A stretch of DNA of 64,000 nucleotides from DATLGB01 sp963740765 (GCA_963740765.1 CAVUFN010000008.1:434001-498000); one strand, 5' to 3'; positions 43,043-52,433 are shown, counted from the stretch's first letter. Made by a program: numbers and translations. Notes: generated from the sequence alone by a model not told the origin.

Positions 43043-43140
43043 TCAGAGGGCGCCGAGGCCGCGCACGTCTCAACGGGGGCGACCATCTGGGCGGGGCGGC
43101 GCAGCGCGCCGGCCCGCGAAACGACGTTCGGCGTCGAGCG

Positions 43141-43755
43141 CTAGAGCGCGTCGCGGATCGGGTCGAGGTCGCCGTCGCCCTCGGCCCATGCGCGCGCCCG
43201 CGGGTTGGCGGCGACGGCGCGGCGCCAGTGGTCCAGAGCGCGCTCGCGCTGCCCGCCCTGGGCCGCCCAGCACGCGAGGTCGTAGTGGACGTTCGCGTCG
43301 TCCGGATGGTCCTCGAGGGCGGCCGCGGCGGCGGTGTACGCGGCCACGTAGTCGCCCGCGGCGGCCAGCGGCTGGGCTTCGAAGCGGTACTGCCACGCCG
43401 GGATCGGCCCCGCCGCGCCGGCCGGGTTGCCGACGACCAGCGCGATCGTCCCGTCCTCCGTGGCGACCGCCGTGCGGTGCGACCCGGCGTCGGGGCAGAA
43501 GACGACCGTGCCCGGGCCGGCGTCGATCTCCTCCCCGTCGACCGTGAAGGTCGCCCGGCCCGTGACGAGCACGTACATCTCCTCGTCGTCGCTCGGCAGC
43601 TCGTCGTGCGGCTCGATCAGCAGCTCACCGGCGTCGGCGGAATAGGCGTTGGTGCCGAACGCGGAGATCTCGAGCTCGCGCCGCAGCGGGCGCCAGTGGA
43701 CCCCCGCCACGTCGATCGAGCCGATCTCCGTCAGGGTCGTCACGCGGGCCGGCAC
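43141..43755 (-). CDS. Cupin-domain protein with C-terminal TPR-like region
   Basis: A 204-residue protein. The cupin half (about 20-125) has ELLIEPHDELPSDDEEMYVL and a TFTVDGEEIDAGPGTVVFCP block, but only one of the usual histidine metal ligands is obvious (the EPHDE segment). The C-terminal 70 residues (DYVAAYTAAAAALEDHPDDA and NVHYDLACWAAQGG) look like a single TPR-type helical repeat. I take GTG at 43755; GTG at 43743 is the alternative. It is divergent from yebC with 27 bases between starts. Function unknown. Confidence 0.78.
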   Translation of the reverse strand: MPARVTTLTEIGSIDVAGVHWRPLRRELEISAFGTNAYSADAGELLIEPHDELPSDDEEMYVLVTGRATFTVDGEEIDAGPGTVVFCPDAGSHRTAVATEDGTIALVVGNPAGAAGPIPAWQYRFEAQPLAAAGDYVAAYTAAAAALEDHPDDANVHYDLACWAAQGGQRERALDHWRRAVAANPRARAWAEGDGDLDPIRDAL

Positions 43756-43766
43756 GAAGACAGTCT

Positions 43767-43772
43767 TACACT
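43767..43772 (+). promoter_or_regulatory. Candidate -10 element (TACACT) before yebC
   Basis: TACACT ends 10 bases before the yebC ATG in the 27-base divergent gap. It fits a very short or absent 5' leader. Confidence 0.35.
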
Positions 43773-43782
43773 GATGTGACGT

Positions 43783-44532
43783 ATGGCCGGACATTCCAAG
43801 TGGGCGGGGATCAAGCACAAGAAGGCGATCGTCGACTCGCGCCGGGGCAAGCTGTTCACCAAGCTCGCGCGCGCGATCACGGTGGCCGCCAAGGAGGGCG
43901 GGGGAGACCCGGACACCAACGCGCGCCTCGGCCTCGCGGTCCAGAAGGCCAAGGACGCCTCGATGCCCAAGGAGAACATCGAGCGCGCGATCGCGAAGGG
44001 GACGGGCGAGGGCGCTGACGCCGAGGCCCTCGAGGACGTCACCTACGAGGGCTACGGGCCCGGCGGCGTCGCCCTGCTGATCGAGGCCGTCACCGACAAC
44101 CGCAACCGCACCGGCTCCGAGGTGCGGCACATGCTCAAGTCCAACGGAGGCAGCCTCGGCGAGCCCGGCTCCGTCGCCTACCTCTTCGACAAGAAGGGCC
44201 TGATCGTCGTCGACGGGGAGCGCTACTCCGAGGACGACCTGCTCATCGCCGTCGACGCCGGTGCCGAGGACATCTCGATGGACGACGACGTCTTCGAGAT
44301 CCTCTGCGACCCCGCGGACCTGACCGCCGTGCGCGGCGCGCTCGACGAGGCCGGCATCGAGGTCGAGACGTCGGAGATCTCACAGCTGCCCACGGTGCGC
44401 GTCCCGCTCGACGAGGAGGCCGCCACCAAGGTGCTCAGGCTCATCGACGCGCTGGAAGAGCAGGACGACGTAGACACCGTCCACGCCAACTTCGATGTCG
44501 ACGCAGACGTCCTCGAGCGAGTCGCAGGCTGA
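43783..44532 (+). CDS. yebC: YebC/PmpR family protein (TACO1 homologue)
   Basis: A 249-residue protein matching YebC over its whole length: MAGHSKWAGIKHKKA, KLFTKLARAITVAAKEGG, NARLGLAVQKAKDASMPKEN, YEGYGPGGVALLIE and TDNRNRT. The family was described as transcriptional regulators, and its mitochondrial relative TACO1 is a translation factor, so annotation as either is defensible. yebC commonly precedes ruvC, which lies 4 kb downstream here with other genes in between. Its end overlaps the next gene by 38 bases. Confidence 0.96.
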   Translation: MAGHSKWAGIKHKKAIVDSRRGKLFTKLARAITVAAKEGGGDPDTNARLGLAVQKAKDASMPKENIERAIAKGTGEGADAEALEDVTYEGYGPGGVALLIEAVTDNRNRTGSEVRHMLKSNGGSLGEPGSVAYLFDKKGLIVVDGERYSEDDLLIAVDAGAEDISMDDDVFEILCDPADLTAVRGALDEAGIEVETSEISQLPTVRVPLDEEAATKVLRLIDALEEQDDVDTVHANFDVDADVLERVAG

Positions 44533-44956
44533 GCCCGGGGCGCATCCGCGCCCCGCGGGTCTCGTGTTCCGCGCCTTCATCATCCTGGTGATGGCGATCG
44601 GCTCGATCGCCATGTGGCTGGGCGTCCCGATCGGCCTGATCTACCTCGTGTCCAAGATGGTCGACAGCACCCAGCCGTCCATGGGCCCGTACATGATCAT
44701 CCTGTTCGGCGTCCCGATCGGGATGACGCTGATCGGCAAGGGGCTCGGCGCGCTCGACCGCTACTACATCCGCAAGACCGGCGGCATCCAGGACCGCTAC
44801 CGCGCCGGCTGGCTGAAGTCGATGCGCGGAGAGGCCAAGCCGACGGGCACGAGCAACTGGAAGGTCCTCGACGTCGTGATGATCTTCTCCGTGACCGTCG
44901 CCGGGCTGGCGATGGGCATCTGGTTCCTCTTCTTCGCCGGGTCGTCGATCGGGTAG
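44495..44956 (+). CDS. Small membrane protein, unknown function
   Basis: A 153-residue protein with a polar N-terminus (residues 1-22), three hydrophobic segments (about 25-52, 65-82 and 128-148) and a basic loop DRYYIRKTGGIQDRYRAGWL. I recognise no family. The ATG at 44495 lies inside yebC, so translation is probably coupled. The stop abuts the convergent aldo/keto reductase with no gap. Confidence 0.72.
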   Translation: MSTQTSSSESQAEPGAHPRPAGLVFRAFIILVMAIGSIAMWLGVPIGLIYLVSKMVDSTQPSMGPYMIILFGVPIGMTLIGKGLGALDRYYIRKTGGIQDRYRAGWLKSMRGEAKPTGTSNWKVLDVVMIFSVTVAGLAMGIWFLFFAGSSIG

Positions 44957-45910
44957 CTAGTACCGGTCGCCGACGGCCTTCGGGAGGTCGTCGAGCGCCG
45001 CGAGGTCGTCGGCGGACAGCTCGATCTCCGCGGCCTCCGCGTTCTCCTCGAGGTACTCGCGCCGCTTGGTGCCCGGGATCGGGACGACGTGCTCGCCCTG
45101 CGCGAGGATCCACGCCAGCGCGACCTGGCCGGGCGTGACGTCGAGGTGGTCGGCGACGACCTTGACCTTCTCGACGATGTCGAGGTTCGCGTGCAGCGCC
45201 TCGCGCGTGAAGCGCGGGTTGGCGGCCCGGAAGTCGCGGTCGTCGAACGAGCTCGCGTTGATCGTCCCGGTCAGGTAGCCCCGGCCGAGCGGGGCGAACG
45301 GGATGAAGGCGGTGCCGTGCTCCTCGCACCACGGCAGGACGTCGTCGAGCGCGTCGCGCGTCCACAGCGACAGCTCGGACTGCAGGGAGGCGACGGGGTG
45401 GACGGCGTGCGCGCGCTCGAGCTCCTCGACGGTCGCCTCGCTCATCCCGATGGCGAGCGCCTTGCCCGCCTGCACGGCCTCGGCGAGCACGCCCCAGCTC
45501 TCCTCGACGGGGACGTCCGGGTCGACGCGATGCAGCTGGTAGAGGTCGACGTGGTCGGTCTGCAGCCGCCGCAGCGACGCGTCGATCGCGGCCCGCAGAT
45601 GCTCGGGCCGCCCGTTCTTGCGGATCGTCGGCCGCCCGCCGACCAGCTCCCCGATCAGGCCGCCCTTGGTGGCCAGGAACGCCTCGTCGCGGCGGCCGGC
45701 CAGCGCGCGGCCGACCAGCTCCTCGTTGGTGTGGGGCCCGTAGGCGTCCGAGGTGTCGAGCAGGGTCACGCCGAGTTCGAGCGCGTGGTGGATGACATCG
45801 ATCGAGCGGGCATCGTCGCGGTCGTTCGCGCCGTAGGCCCAGCTCATGCCCATGCAGCCGAGTCCGATGGCTCCGACCTCGCGGCCGGCGAGGGTGCGGG
45901 TGGAGATCAT
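44957..45910 (-). CDS. Aldo/keto reductase
   Basis: A 317-residue NADPH-dependent TIM-barrel oxidoreductase. The catalytic tetrad is recognisable as Asp and Tyr in LLDTSDAYG, Lys in FLATKGG and His in LYQLHRVD. PGQVALAWIL and IPGTKRREYLEENA form the cofactor-binding C-terminal part. It resembles the YajO/AKR13-type general reductases; the substrate is unknown. The ATG at 45910 has both an AGGAG and, 7 bases upstream, TAGCGT. Confidence 0.94.
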   Translation of the reverse strand: MISTRTLAGREVGAIGLGCMGMSWAYGANDRDDARSIDVIHHALELGVTLLDTSDAYGPHTNEELVGRALAGRRDEAFLATKGGLIGELVGGRPTIRKNGRPEHLRAAIDASLRRLQTDHVDLYQLHRVDPDVPVEESWGVLAEAVQAGKALAIGMSEATVEELERAHAVHPVASLQSELSLWTRDALDDVLPWCEEHGTAFIPFAPLGRGYLTGTINASSFDDRDFRAANPRFTREALHANLDIVEKVKVVADHLDVTPGQVALAWILAQGEHVVPIPGTKRREYLEENAEAAEIELSADDLAALDDLPKAVGDRY

Positions 45911-45917
45911 GCTCCTG

Positions 45918-45923
45918 ACGCTA
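45918..45923 (-). promoter_or_regulatory. Candidate -10 element (TAGCGT) before the aldo/keto reductase
   Basis: TAGCGT on the minus strand lies 7 bases before the ATG at 45910. The interval also holds AGGAG, so either a leaderless start or a very close ribosome site is possible. Confidence 0.35.
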
Positions 45924-46062
45924 GGAACCGCAGCACCGCGAGGCCCCGGCGGTGATCGCCGGTGGAGGTCGCGCGCCCGCCGCCGAGGGTGGGGATATCC
46001 ACACCATCGGACACCGGCTCGCCGCCTGGGAACGGGATCACCGCCGCGGGAGATTGCCTGCC

Positions 46063-48084
46063 ATGACCTCCTCGTTCAGTCGCCTCACCGCTCGCGCCGG
46101 CCGTTGGAGCGCCGCGCATCGCCGCCTCGCCATCGCCGGGTGGCTCGCCTTCGTCGTCCTTGCCGTCGTCGGTGGCGGCGTCGCCGGCTTCCACCAGGGC
46201 GACGACGACGACGGCGTCGGGTCCTCGGGCCGCGGGGACCGCATCGCCGCCGCGGCGTTCCCCGAGTCCCCGTCCGAGACCGTGATCGTGCAGGCCCGCC
46301 ACGGCCTCCCCGCGACGGTCGCCGACGTCCGTGATCGCCTCGCCGACGCGCCCGGGGTCCGCTCCGTGGAGCGGGCGCAGTCCAAGCCCGGCAGCCGGCT
46401 GCTGATCGTCCACTACGCGCCCGGCACGGACATCGATCCGATCGTGGCCGCCACCGAGGCCGCCGGCCGTGCCCACCCGGACGCCTACGTCGGTCAGTTC
46501 GGCGAGGACTCGCTCGACGCGGCGCTGAGCGAGCAGATCGGCGCCGACATGGGCCGGGCCGAGTCGGTCTCGCTGCCGATCACGCTCGTGCTGCTGCTGC
46601 TCTCGTTCGGCTCGATCGTCGCCGCGCTCCTCCCGCTCGGGCTCGCGCTGTCGTCGGTCGCCGCCGCCATGGGCCTCGTGTCGCTGATCAGCCACGTGGT
46701 GCCGATGGAGGAGACGGTCAACTCCGTCGTCCTGCTCGTCGGGCTCGCGGTCGGCGTCGACTACTCGCTCTTCTACCTGCGCCGCGAGCGCGAGGAGCGC
46801 GCGGCGGGACGCGGACCCGACGCCGCCCTGCGGGCCGCCGCGGCCACCTCGGGCCACGCGGTGCTGGTCTCCGGCATGACGGTGATGATCGCCATGGCCG
46901 GCATGTTCCTGGCCGGGAGCGCGATCTTCTCCGCGCTGGCGATCGGCGCCATCATCGTCGTCGCGGTCGCGCTGCTCGCCTCGGTGAGCGTTCTGCCGGC
47001 CTTGCTGTCGGTGCTCGGCGACCGCGTCGAGAAGGGCCGCCTGCCGTTCATCGGGCGCCGTAGATCACAGGGTCGCGCGTGGGGCTTCGTGCTCGACCGC
47101 GTCCTGCGCCGTCCGGTCCTCTCGGCGGTCGCCGCCGCCGGGCTCCTGGTCGCCCTGGCGCTTCCCGCGCTGGACATGAAGACCGAACTGCCGAGCATGA
47201 AGACGATCACGTCGGACCTGCCGGCCAGGCAGGCCTACGACCGCATCGAGGCGACGTTCCCGGGCGGTGGCTTCCCCGCGACGGTCGTCGTCCGCGGGGA
47301 CCGTGCGCCCGTGCGCGACGCGATCGAGGCGCTGCCCGCCACCACGTCGCGGGTGACGGCGGACGGCCGCATCGCCGCGGTCGAGGTGCCCATGCCGGGC
47401 GACGGCACCGGCCCGAAGGCCGACGCCGCGTTGCGGCGCCTGCGGGCGCAGGCGGCGGACCTGCCGGGCGTGCGCGCCGACGTGACGGGCATGACCGCCG
47501 GGTCGGCGGACTTCGCCCAGCTCATGCGCGACCGCGCCCCGCTGGTGTTCGGTTTCGTCCTCGGGCTGGCGTTCGTGCTCCTGCTGGCGACGTTCCGCTC
47601 CGTGGTCATCCCGATCAAGGCGATCGCGCTGAACCTGCTGTCGGTCGGCGCGGCCTACGGCGTGCTCTCGCTCGCCTACTCCGAGCCGATCACCGCCTGG
47701 CTGCCCATGTTCCTGTTCGTGATCCTGTTCGGCCTCTCGATGGACTACCACGTGTTCATCGTCAGCCGCATCCGCGAGCTGCGGATGGGCGGGATGGCGA
47801 CGCGGGACGCGGTCGCGACCGGCATCCGCTCGACGGCCGGCGTGGTCACCAGCGCGGCCGCGATCATGGTCGCCGTGTTCGGGGCCTTCGGCCTGGTCGA
47901 CTCGCTCGAGATGCAGCAGATGGGCATCGGCCTGGCGGCCGCCGTCCTGATCGACGCGACCGTCATCCGCGCGGTGCTCCTGCCCGCGGCCATGACCCTG
48001 CTGGGCGAGGCGAACTGGTGGTGGCCCGGCGCCTCCGCCGGCCGTCGTCGCCCGCATGCGGCGGCGGTACGATCCGCCGCATGA
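46063..48084 (+). CDS. MMPL/RND family transporter
   Basis: A 673-residue inner-membrane transporter with two copies of a one-plus-five helix module. Each has the family's acidic signature: VGVDYSLFYLRREREER in the first half and FGLSMDYHVFIVSRIRE in the second. Each module has an extracytoplasmic domain (about 45-165 and 370-485). MMPL proteins export lipids, glycolipids or drugs using the proton gradient. ATG at 46063 is chosen because the N-terminal basic-then-hydrophobic segment starts there. The 152 bases before it hold no other gene. The stop overlaps the next gene as ATGA. Confidence 0.92.
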   Translation: MTSSFSRLTARAGRWSAAHRRLAIAGWLAFVVLAVVGGGVAGFHQGDDDDGVGSSGRGDRIAAAAFPESPSETVIVQARHGLPATVADVRDRLADAPGVRSVERAQSKPGSRLLIVHYAPGTDIDPIVAATEAAGRAHPDAYVGQFGEDSLDAALSEQIGADMGRAESVSLPITLVLLLLSFGSIVAALLPLGLALSSVAAAMGLVSLISHVVPMEETVNSVVLLVGLAVGVDYSLFYLRREREERAAGRGPDAALRAAAATSGHAVLVSGMTVMIAMAGMFLAGSAIFSALAIGAIIVVAVALLASVSVLPALLSVLGDRVEKGRLPFIGRRRSQGRAWGFVLDRVLRRPVLSAVAAAGLLVALALPALDMKTELPSMKTITSDLPARQAYDRIEATFPGGGFPATVVVRGDRAPVRDAIEALPATTSRVTADGRIAAVEVPMPGDGTGPKADAALRRLRAQAADLPGVRADVTGMTAGSADFAQLMRDRAPLVFGFVLGLAFVLLLATFRSVVIPIKAIALNLLSVGAAYGVLSLAYSEPITAWLPMFLFVILFGLSMDYHVFIVSRIRELRMGGMATRDAVATGIRSTAGVVTSAAAIMVAVFGAFGLVDSLEMQQMGIGLAAAVLIDATVIRAVLLPAAMTLLGEANWWWPGASAGRRRPHAAAVRSAA

Positions 48085-48452
48085 CCCTCTCGTTCCGGAC
48101 GGCAGTCGAGGCGCAGGACATCGAAGCGATGCGCGCCGCGCTGCACCCGGACGTGAGCTTCGCCTCCCCGGCCGTCTTCCGCCCCTACCAGGGGCGGGAG
48201 GCGGTCATGGGCGTGCTCCAGCACGTCGTCGAGGTCTTCGAGGACTTCCGCTACACGGACGAGCTGCAGGGCGAGGAGGGGAGCCACGGCCTCGTCTTCG
48301 CCGCCCGCGTCGGCGACAAGGAGATCCAGGGCTGGGACTACCTGACCGTGGACGCCGACGGCCTCGTCACCCAGCTCACCGTGATGATCCGGCCGTTGAG
48401 CGGCCTGATCGCCGTTGCCGAGGCCATGGCCGCCCGGCTCGCCGCTGCATAA
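48081..48452 (+). CDS. SnoaL/NTF2-like protein
   Basis: A 123-residue single domain: FRTAVEAQDIEAMRAALHPD, SPAVFRPYQGREAVM, a central FEDFRYTDELQGEEGSHG and GWDYLTVDADGLVTQLTVMI. This is the SnoaL-like fold of unassigned small binding proteins and isomerases. It overlaps the MMPL stop (ATGA) and has a TACGAT hexamer 7 bases upstream (48068-48073), so it may be both co-transcribed and separately transcribed. Confidence 0.85.
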   Translation: MTLSFRTAVEAQDIEAMRAALHPDVSFASPAVFRPYQGREAVMGVLQHVVEVFEDFRYTDELQGEEGSHGLVFAARVGDKEIQGWDYLTVDADGLVTQLTVMIRPLSGLIAVAEAMAARLAAA

Positions 48453-48506
48453 CGGGGCCGGGTCCCGGCGCACGCCACGAGGGAGGCGTCCGACGCCCCG
48501 CGCAGA

Positions 48507-49022
48507 ATGGGGCGGGTGGACGTGGTCATCCTCGGCATCGATCCCGGCACCGCCAACACCGGCTACGGCGTCGTCGCCCGGCGTGGCGGGCGCCTCGTGG
48601 CGCTGGACGGCGGGGTGGTGGAGACCTCGCCCCGCGCGGAGATGCCCGCCCGGCTGGCGACGATCCACCGGCGGGTGGGCGAGCTGATCGCCGAGCACGG
48701 CGCCGACGCCGTCGCCGTCGAAGACCTGTACTTCGGGACCAACGCGCGGTCGGCGTTCGCCGTCGGCCAGGCGCGCGGGGTGGTGCTGCTCGCGGCCGGC
48801 CAGGCCGGCATCGACTGCGCCGGCTACACGCCGCAGCAGGTCAAGGGCGCGGTGTGCGGGACCGGCCGCGCCGCCAAGGACCAGGTCCAGCGGATGGTCC
48901 AGGCCGTCCTCGCCCTCGCCGAGTTGCCGACCCCCGACCACGCCGCGGACGCCCTCGCGGTCGCCATCTGCCACGCCAACGCGGCGCCGATGCGGGCCGC
49001 CCTCGCCGGGGCCGCCGCGTGA
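48507..49022 (+). CDS. ruvC: Holliday junction resolvase RuvC
   Basis: A 171-residue endonuclease that cleaves Holliday junctions in the RuvABC complex. Acidic active-site residues are Asp12 (GIDPGT), Glu72 (VEDLYF), and His145/Asp148 in HAADALAVA. GTNARSAFAVGQARGVVLLA and YTPQQVKGAVCG are further signatures. ATG at 48507 is used; GTGs at 48516 and 48522 are alternatives. It overlaps ruvA as GTGA, opening the ruvC-ruvA-ruvB operon. Confidence 0.96.
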   Translation: MGRVDVVILGIDPGTANTGYGVVARRGGRLVALDGGVVETSPRAEMPARLATIHRRVGELIAEHGADAVAVEDLYFGTNARSAFAVGQARGVVLLAAGQAGIDCAGYTPQQVKGAVCGTGRAAKDQVQRMVQAVLALAELPTPDHAADALAVAICHANAAPMRAALAGAAA

Positions 49023-49600
49023 TCGCGCTCCTCGACGGGACCGTGGCCGTCCGGCGGGGCGACCACGTGGTCGTCAACTGCGGCGGCGTCGGCTACCGCG
49101 CCAACGTGTCGGCGGAGACGCTCGGCCGGGTGCCCGCGGCCGGTCAGGACGTGACGCTGCACACCCACCTGATCATGCGCGACGACGGGATGCACCTGTA
49201 CGGCTTCGCCACCGAGGAGGAACGGGACCTGTTCCTGGCGCTGATCGGCGTGCAGGGCGTCGGGCCGAAGGTGGCGCTGGCGGTCCTCTCGGGCGGCCCG
49301 CCGCGGGAGCTGACCGGCGCCGTCATCAGCGGCGACACGGCGCGGCTTCAGGCCGTGCCGGGAATCGGGAAGCGGACCGCGGAGCGCATCGTCGTGGAAC
49401 TACGGGAGAAGCTGGCGCCGATCGCTCCGCCCGACGAGCCGATCACGATCCGGCGCTCGGACGACCCGCGGCTGGAGGCCCGCGACGCGCTGGTCGGCCT
49501 CGGCTTCGCGCTCGCCGAGGCGGAGAGCCTGCTCGCCGACGCGCCGGACGGTGCCCCCGAGGAGCTCGTCCAGCACGCGCTGCGCGGGGCGCGCCGATGA
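49019..49600 (+). CDS. ruvA: Holliday junction branch migration protein RuvA
   Basis: A 193-residue DNA-binding subunit. Domain I has MIALLDGTV and the GVGYRANVS strand. Domain II holds two helix-hairpin-helix motifs, GVQGVGPKVALAVL and AVPGIGKRTAERIVVELREK. Domain III (ARDALVGLGFALAEAE) contacts RuvB. The GTG start overlaps ruvC and the stop overlaps ruvB (ATGA). Confidence 0.96.
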   Translation: MIALLDGTVAVRRGDHVVVNCGGVGYRANVSAETLGRVPAAGQDVTLHTHLIMRDDGMHLYGFATEEERDLFLALIGVQGVGPKVALAVLSGGPPRELTGAVISGDTARLQAVPGIGKRTAERIVVELREKLAPIAPPDEPITIRRSDDPRLEARDALVGLGFALAEAESLLADAPDGAPEELVQHALRGARR

Positions 49601-50631
49601 GCGGGATCCGGACCCCCGGTGTGGACGACCTCGTCCACGACGCCGAGGAGGCCCCCGAGGACCTCGACATCACGCTGCGTCCGCGCGTCCTCGACGAGTT
49701 CGTCGGCCAGGAGGCGCTGCGCGAGCAGCTCGCCGTCTCCCTGCACGCGGCCTCGGCCCGCGGGGAGGCGCTCGACCACGTCCTGCTCGCCGGCCCGCCC
49801 GGGCTCGGCAAGACGTCGCTGGCGCAGATCGTCGCCGCCGAGCTCGACGTCCCGTTCGTCCAGACCGCCGGCCCCGCGCTCGAGCGCAAGGGCGACGTCG
49901 CCGCGTTCCTGACCTCGCTGGAGCCGCGGAGCGTCTTCTTCATCGACGAGATCCACCGCCTGCCGCGCGCGGTCGAGGAGATCTTCTATCCCGCCATGGA
50001 GGACCGCCAGCTGCCGATCACGGTCGGCCAGGGGGCAGGGGCGCGCGTGATGACGCTGCCGCTGCCGGCCTTCACGCTGATCGGCGCCACCACCCGCGCC
50101 GGGCTCCTGACCACGCCGCTGCGCGACCGCTTCGGGATCCAGCACCGCCTCGACCACTACGACCCGGCCGAGCTGACCCGCATCGTGGTCCGCTCCGCCC
50201 GCGTGCTCGGGGTGGATGTCGACAGCGCGGGCGCCCGCGCGATCGCCGACCGCTCCCGCGGCACACCGCGCGTCGCCAACCGCCTGCTCAAGCGCGTCCG
50301 CGACTACGCGCAGGTGCGCGGCACCGGCGCGATCGACGCCGGCTGCGCCCATGCCGCCCTGCAGCTCATGGGCGTCGACGAGCTCGGCCTCGACCGCCTC
50401 GACCGCGAGATCCTCAACGCGATCTGCGGCCACTTCGGCGGCGGGCCCGTCGGCCTCTCCACGCTCGCCGTCACGGTGGGGGAGGAGGCGGACACGATCG
50501 AGGACGTCTACGAGCCCTACCTGCTCCAGCGCGGCTTCCTCCAGCGCACCCCCCGCGGCCGCGTCGCCACCCCGCACGCCTTCCGCCACCTCGGGCTCCC
50601 GGTGCCCGAGCCCGCCGCACCCCTGTTCTGA
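49597..50631 (+). CDS. ruvB: Holliday junction branch migration ATPase RuvB
   Basis: A 344-residue AAA+ motor. Walker A is GPPGLGKTSLAQ, Walker B VFFIDEIHRLPRAVEE, sensor 1 FTLIGATTRAG and the arginine-finger region TTPLRDRFG. A C-terminal winged helix ends RGRVATPHAFRHLGL. ATG at 49597 overlaps ruvA. The operon ends here; the next gene is on the opposite strand. Confidence 0.97.
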   Translation: MSGIRTPGVDDLVHDAEEAPEDLDITLRPRVLDEFVGQEALREQLAVSLHAASARGEALDHVLLAGPPGLGKTSLAQIVAAELDVPFVQTAGPALERKGDVAAFLTSLEPRSVFFIDEIHRLPRAVEEIFYPAMEDRQLPITVGQGAGARVMTLPLPAFTLIGATTRAGLLTTPLRDRFGIQHRLDHYDPAELTRIVVRSARVLGVDVDSAGARAIADRSRGTPRVANRLLKRVRDYAQVRGTGAIDAGCAHAALQLMGVDELGLDRLDREILNAICGHFGGGPVGLSTLAVTVGEEADTIEDVYEPYLLQRGFLQRTPRGRVATPHAFRHLGLPVPEPAAPLF

Positions 50632-50649
50632 CCACCCGTGGCGGGTTAG

Positions 50650-50664
50650 GCATCCAGGGGATGC
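50650..50664. terminator. Short hairpin between convergent ruvB and dipZ (weak terminator candidate)
   Basis: GCATCC and GGATGC pair perfectly around an AGG loop, 19 bases after the ruvB stop. There is no T-tract on either side, so it is at best a weak, possibly Rho-independent-like element. The rest of the 134-base gap shows nothing else I can name. Confidence 0.25.
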
Positions 50665-50765
50665 TCAACCCTCCGGGATCGGGAAGCGGGGCGTACGAAC
50701 CCGTGCGCGGCGAGCCGACCGACACCGACGGCACCCGGTTCGGCAACACCCGTGCCGCGGACGAG

Positions 50766-52394
50766 CTAGCCGAAGGTGAAGGCGTAGGCCTCCACGCCGG
50801 GGTCCACCCGCAGCTCCAGGTAGCGCGACTCCACGCGGTCGAGGTCGGCCAGCGTGTACAGGCGCTGCCCGCGCACGGTGATCGTCCGGGGCGGCTCGCC
50901 CCGCAGCCGGATCTCCACCTGCCGTGACCGCCCCGGCGAGCCCAGCACCAGGAACACCCGCCGCGCGCCGAAGTGCACCGCCAGGCGCGCGTCGCCGAGC
51001 GCGGTCGCCGACTCGCGGCCAACCCGCCAGGTCCCGCCGAACGCAAAGCGATCCTGGGGGAGGTCGCCGCTGAGGGCGCCGAAGTCGCGGGCCACCGGCC
51101 GGATCGGGTCCTGGACGAAGCCCCGCGCCCGGGCGGCACCGAGGTAGGTCTCGGGCGTGGACACGCCCGGGGACGGGGTCTGCGCCTTCACCGCGCCGTC
51201 GGACGCCGGCCGCACCGGGCGGCCCGCCTCGCGCAGCAGGGAGCGGATCGCGGACTCCGTCTTGTCGTACTCGCCCTCGCCGAACGACGCGTAGCGCAGG
51301 TGCCCGCGCGCGTCGATCAGGTACTCGGCCGGCCAGTACTGGTTCTGGAAGTCCGAGAACACGGTGAGGTTGTTGTCCTGGACGACGGGATACTCGAGGC
51401 CCGCGTCGCGCACGGCACGCTCGACGTTGCCGGCGTCCTTCTCGAAGCCGAACTCGGGCGAGTGGACGCCGATGATCGTCAGCCCGTCCCGCCGGTACCG
51501 GGCGTCCCAGGCCTTCAGGTGCGGCTGCGTGCGGATGCAGTTGATGCAGGTGTAGGTCCAGAAGTCGATCAGGACGACGCGGCCGCGCAGGCTCTCGAGC
51601 GTCAGCGGCTTGGAGTTGAACCACTTCTGGGTGTCGCGCAGCTCGGGCGCCGGGCCGGCGTCCTGGAGACCCGAGGGCCGGGCCTTGACCGTCGCCGCCT
51701 CGAGCGTCTCCGTCGGCGACACGAGCCACGACGGCAGGGCGGTGGCGATCTCGGTGCGGAAGCGCTGGTCGGCCCCGGTCAGCGTCAGCACCGCGAAGGC
51801 GATCATCACGACGCCCATCGCCATCTGCAGCCGGCCCGTGTACCGGCGCAGGACGCGCCGTCCCGCCACCAGCACCAGGTACGTCCCGCACGCGGTCCCG
51901 AGCGCGTACGCCAGCCCGGTCACGAGCCGCTGGGCCGACAGCGACTGCGAGGCGGACACCGTCAGCACCGCGGCGAGGATCGGCCCCGCGCACGGCACGT
52001 AGAGCAGGCCGGCCGACGCGCCGACGACCACACCCGACCCGAAGCCGTCCCCGCTGCGTCTGACCCCGCTCGCCGGCACGAGCCGCGACAGCCACGCCTC
52101 CAGGCGCGCGGAGACCGGCGGCACCACCAGCGAGATCCCGAAGACGAGCAGCACCACGATGGCGACGTCGCGCAGGAGGTCCTCCGGCAGCCCCAGGGCA
52201 GCGATCACGTACGCCAGGGCGAGGGTCGCGAAGGCGAACGACCCCGCCAGCCCGACCGCGATCCCGAGCGGCCGCCGCCGGCCGCCGGACACGCCACCCG
52301 AGAGCAGCAACGGCAGCACCGGCAGGACGCACGGAGAGAAGGCCGTGCCGAAGCCGGCGACCAGGGCGAACACGGTGGCGAGGACGAACTCCAT
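50766..52394 (-). CDS. dipZ: DipZ-like thiol-disulfide protein (CcdA + TlpA-type thioredoxin + C-terminal domain)
   Basis: A 542-residue membrane protein. Residues 1-205 form a six-helix CcdA domain with the two redox cysteines in SPCVLP (Cys22) and VPCAGP (Cys135). After a linker comes a thioredoxin domain (about 255-385) with CINC at 283-286 and LIDFWTYT before it. The C-terminal ~130 residues are the beta-rich domain found in mycobacterial DipZ. The arrangement passes electrons from the cytoplasm to extracytoplasmic disulfides. The start ATG at 52394 faces the zinc-ribbon/PAS gene divergently. Confidence 0.93.
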   Translation of the reverse strand: MEFVLATVFALVAGFGTAFSPCVLPVLPLLLSGGVSGGRRRPLGIAVGLAGSFAFATLALAYVIAALGLPEDLLRDVAIVVLLVFGISLVVPPVSARLEAWLSRLVPASGVRRSGDGFGSGVVVGASAGLLYVPCAGPILAAVLTVSASQSLSAQRLVTGLAYALGTACGTYLVLVAGRRVLRRYTGRLQMAMGVVMIAFAVLTLTGADQRFRTEIATALPSWLVSPTETLEAATVKARPSGLQDAGPAPELRDTQKWFNSKPLTLESLRGRVVLIDFWTYTCINCIRTQPHLKAWDARYRRDGLTIIGVHSPEFGFEKDAGNVERAVRDAGLEYPVVQDNNLTVFSDFQNQYWPAEYLIDARGHLRYASFGEGEYDKTESAIRSLLREAGRPVRPASDGAVKAQTPSPGVSTPETYLGAARARGFVQDPIRPVARDFGALSGDLPQDRFAFGGTWRVGRESATALGDARLAVHFGARRVFLVLGSPGRSRQVEIRLRGEPPRTITVRGQRLYTLADLDRVESRYLELRVDPGVEAYAFTFG

Positions 52395-52433
52395 GGCGCA
52401 AGGGTCCTTTACGAACCCGCGGCGTTACCGGTC

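Noticed and set aside
43043..43140. A small gene or terminator in the gap between RidA and the cupin gene
   Set aside because: No frame with a plausible start and no convincing stem with T-tract in these 98 bases.
43141..44130. N-terminal extension of the cupin protein through the antisense of yebC
   Set aside because: The extra codons match nothing and yebC is strongly conserved on the other strand.
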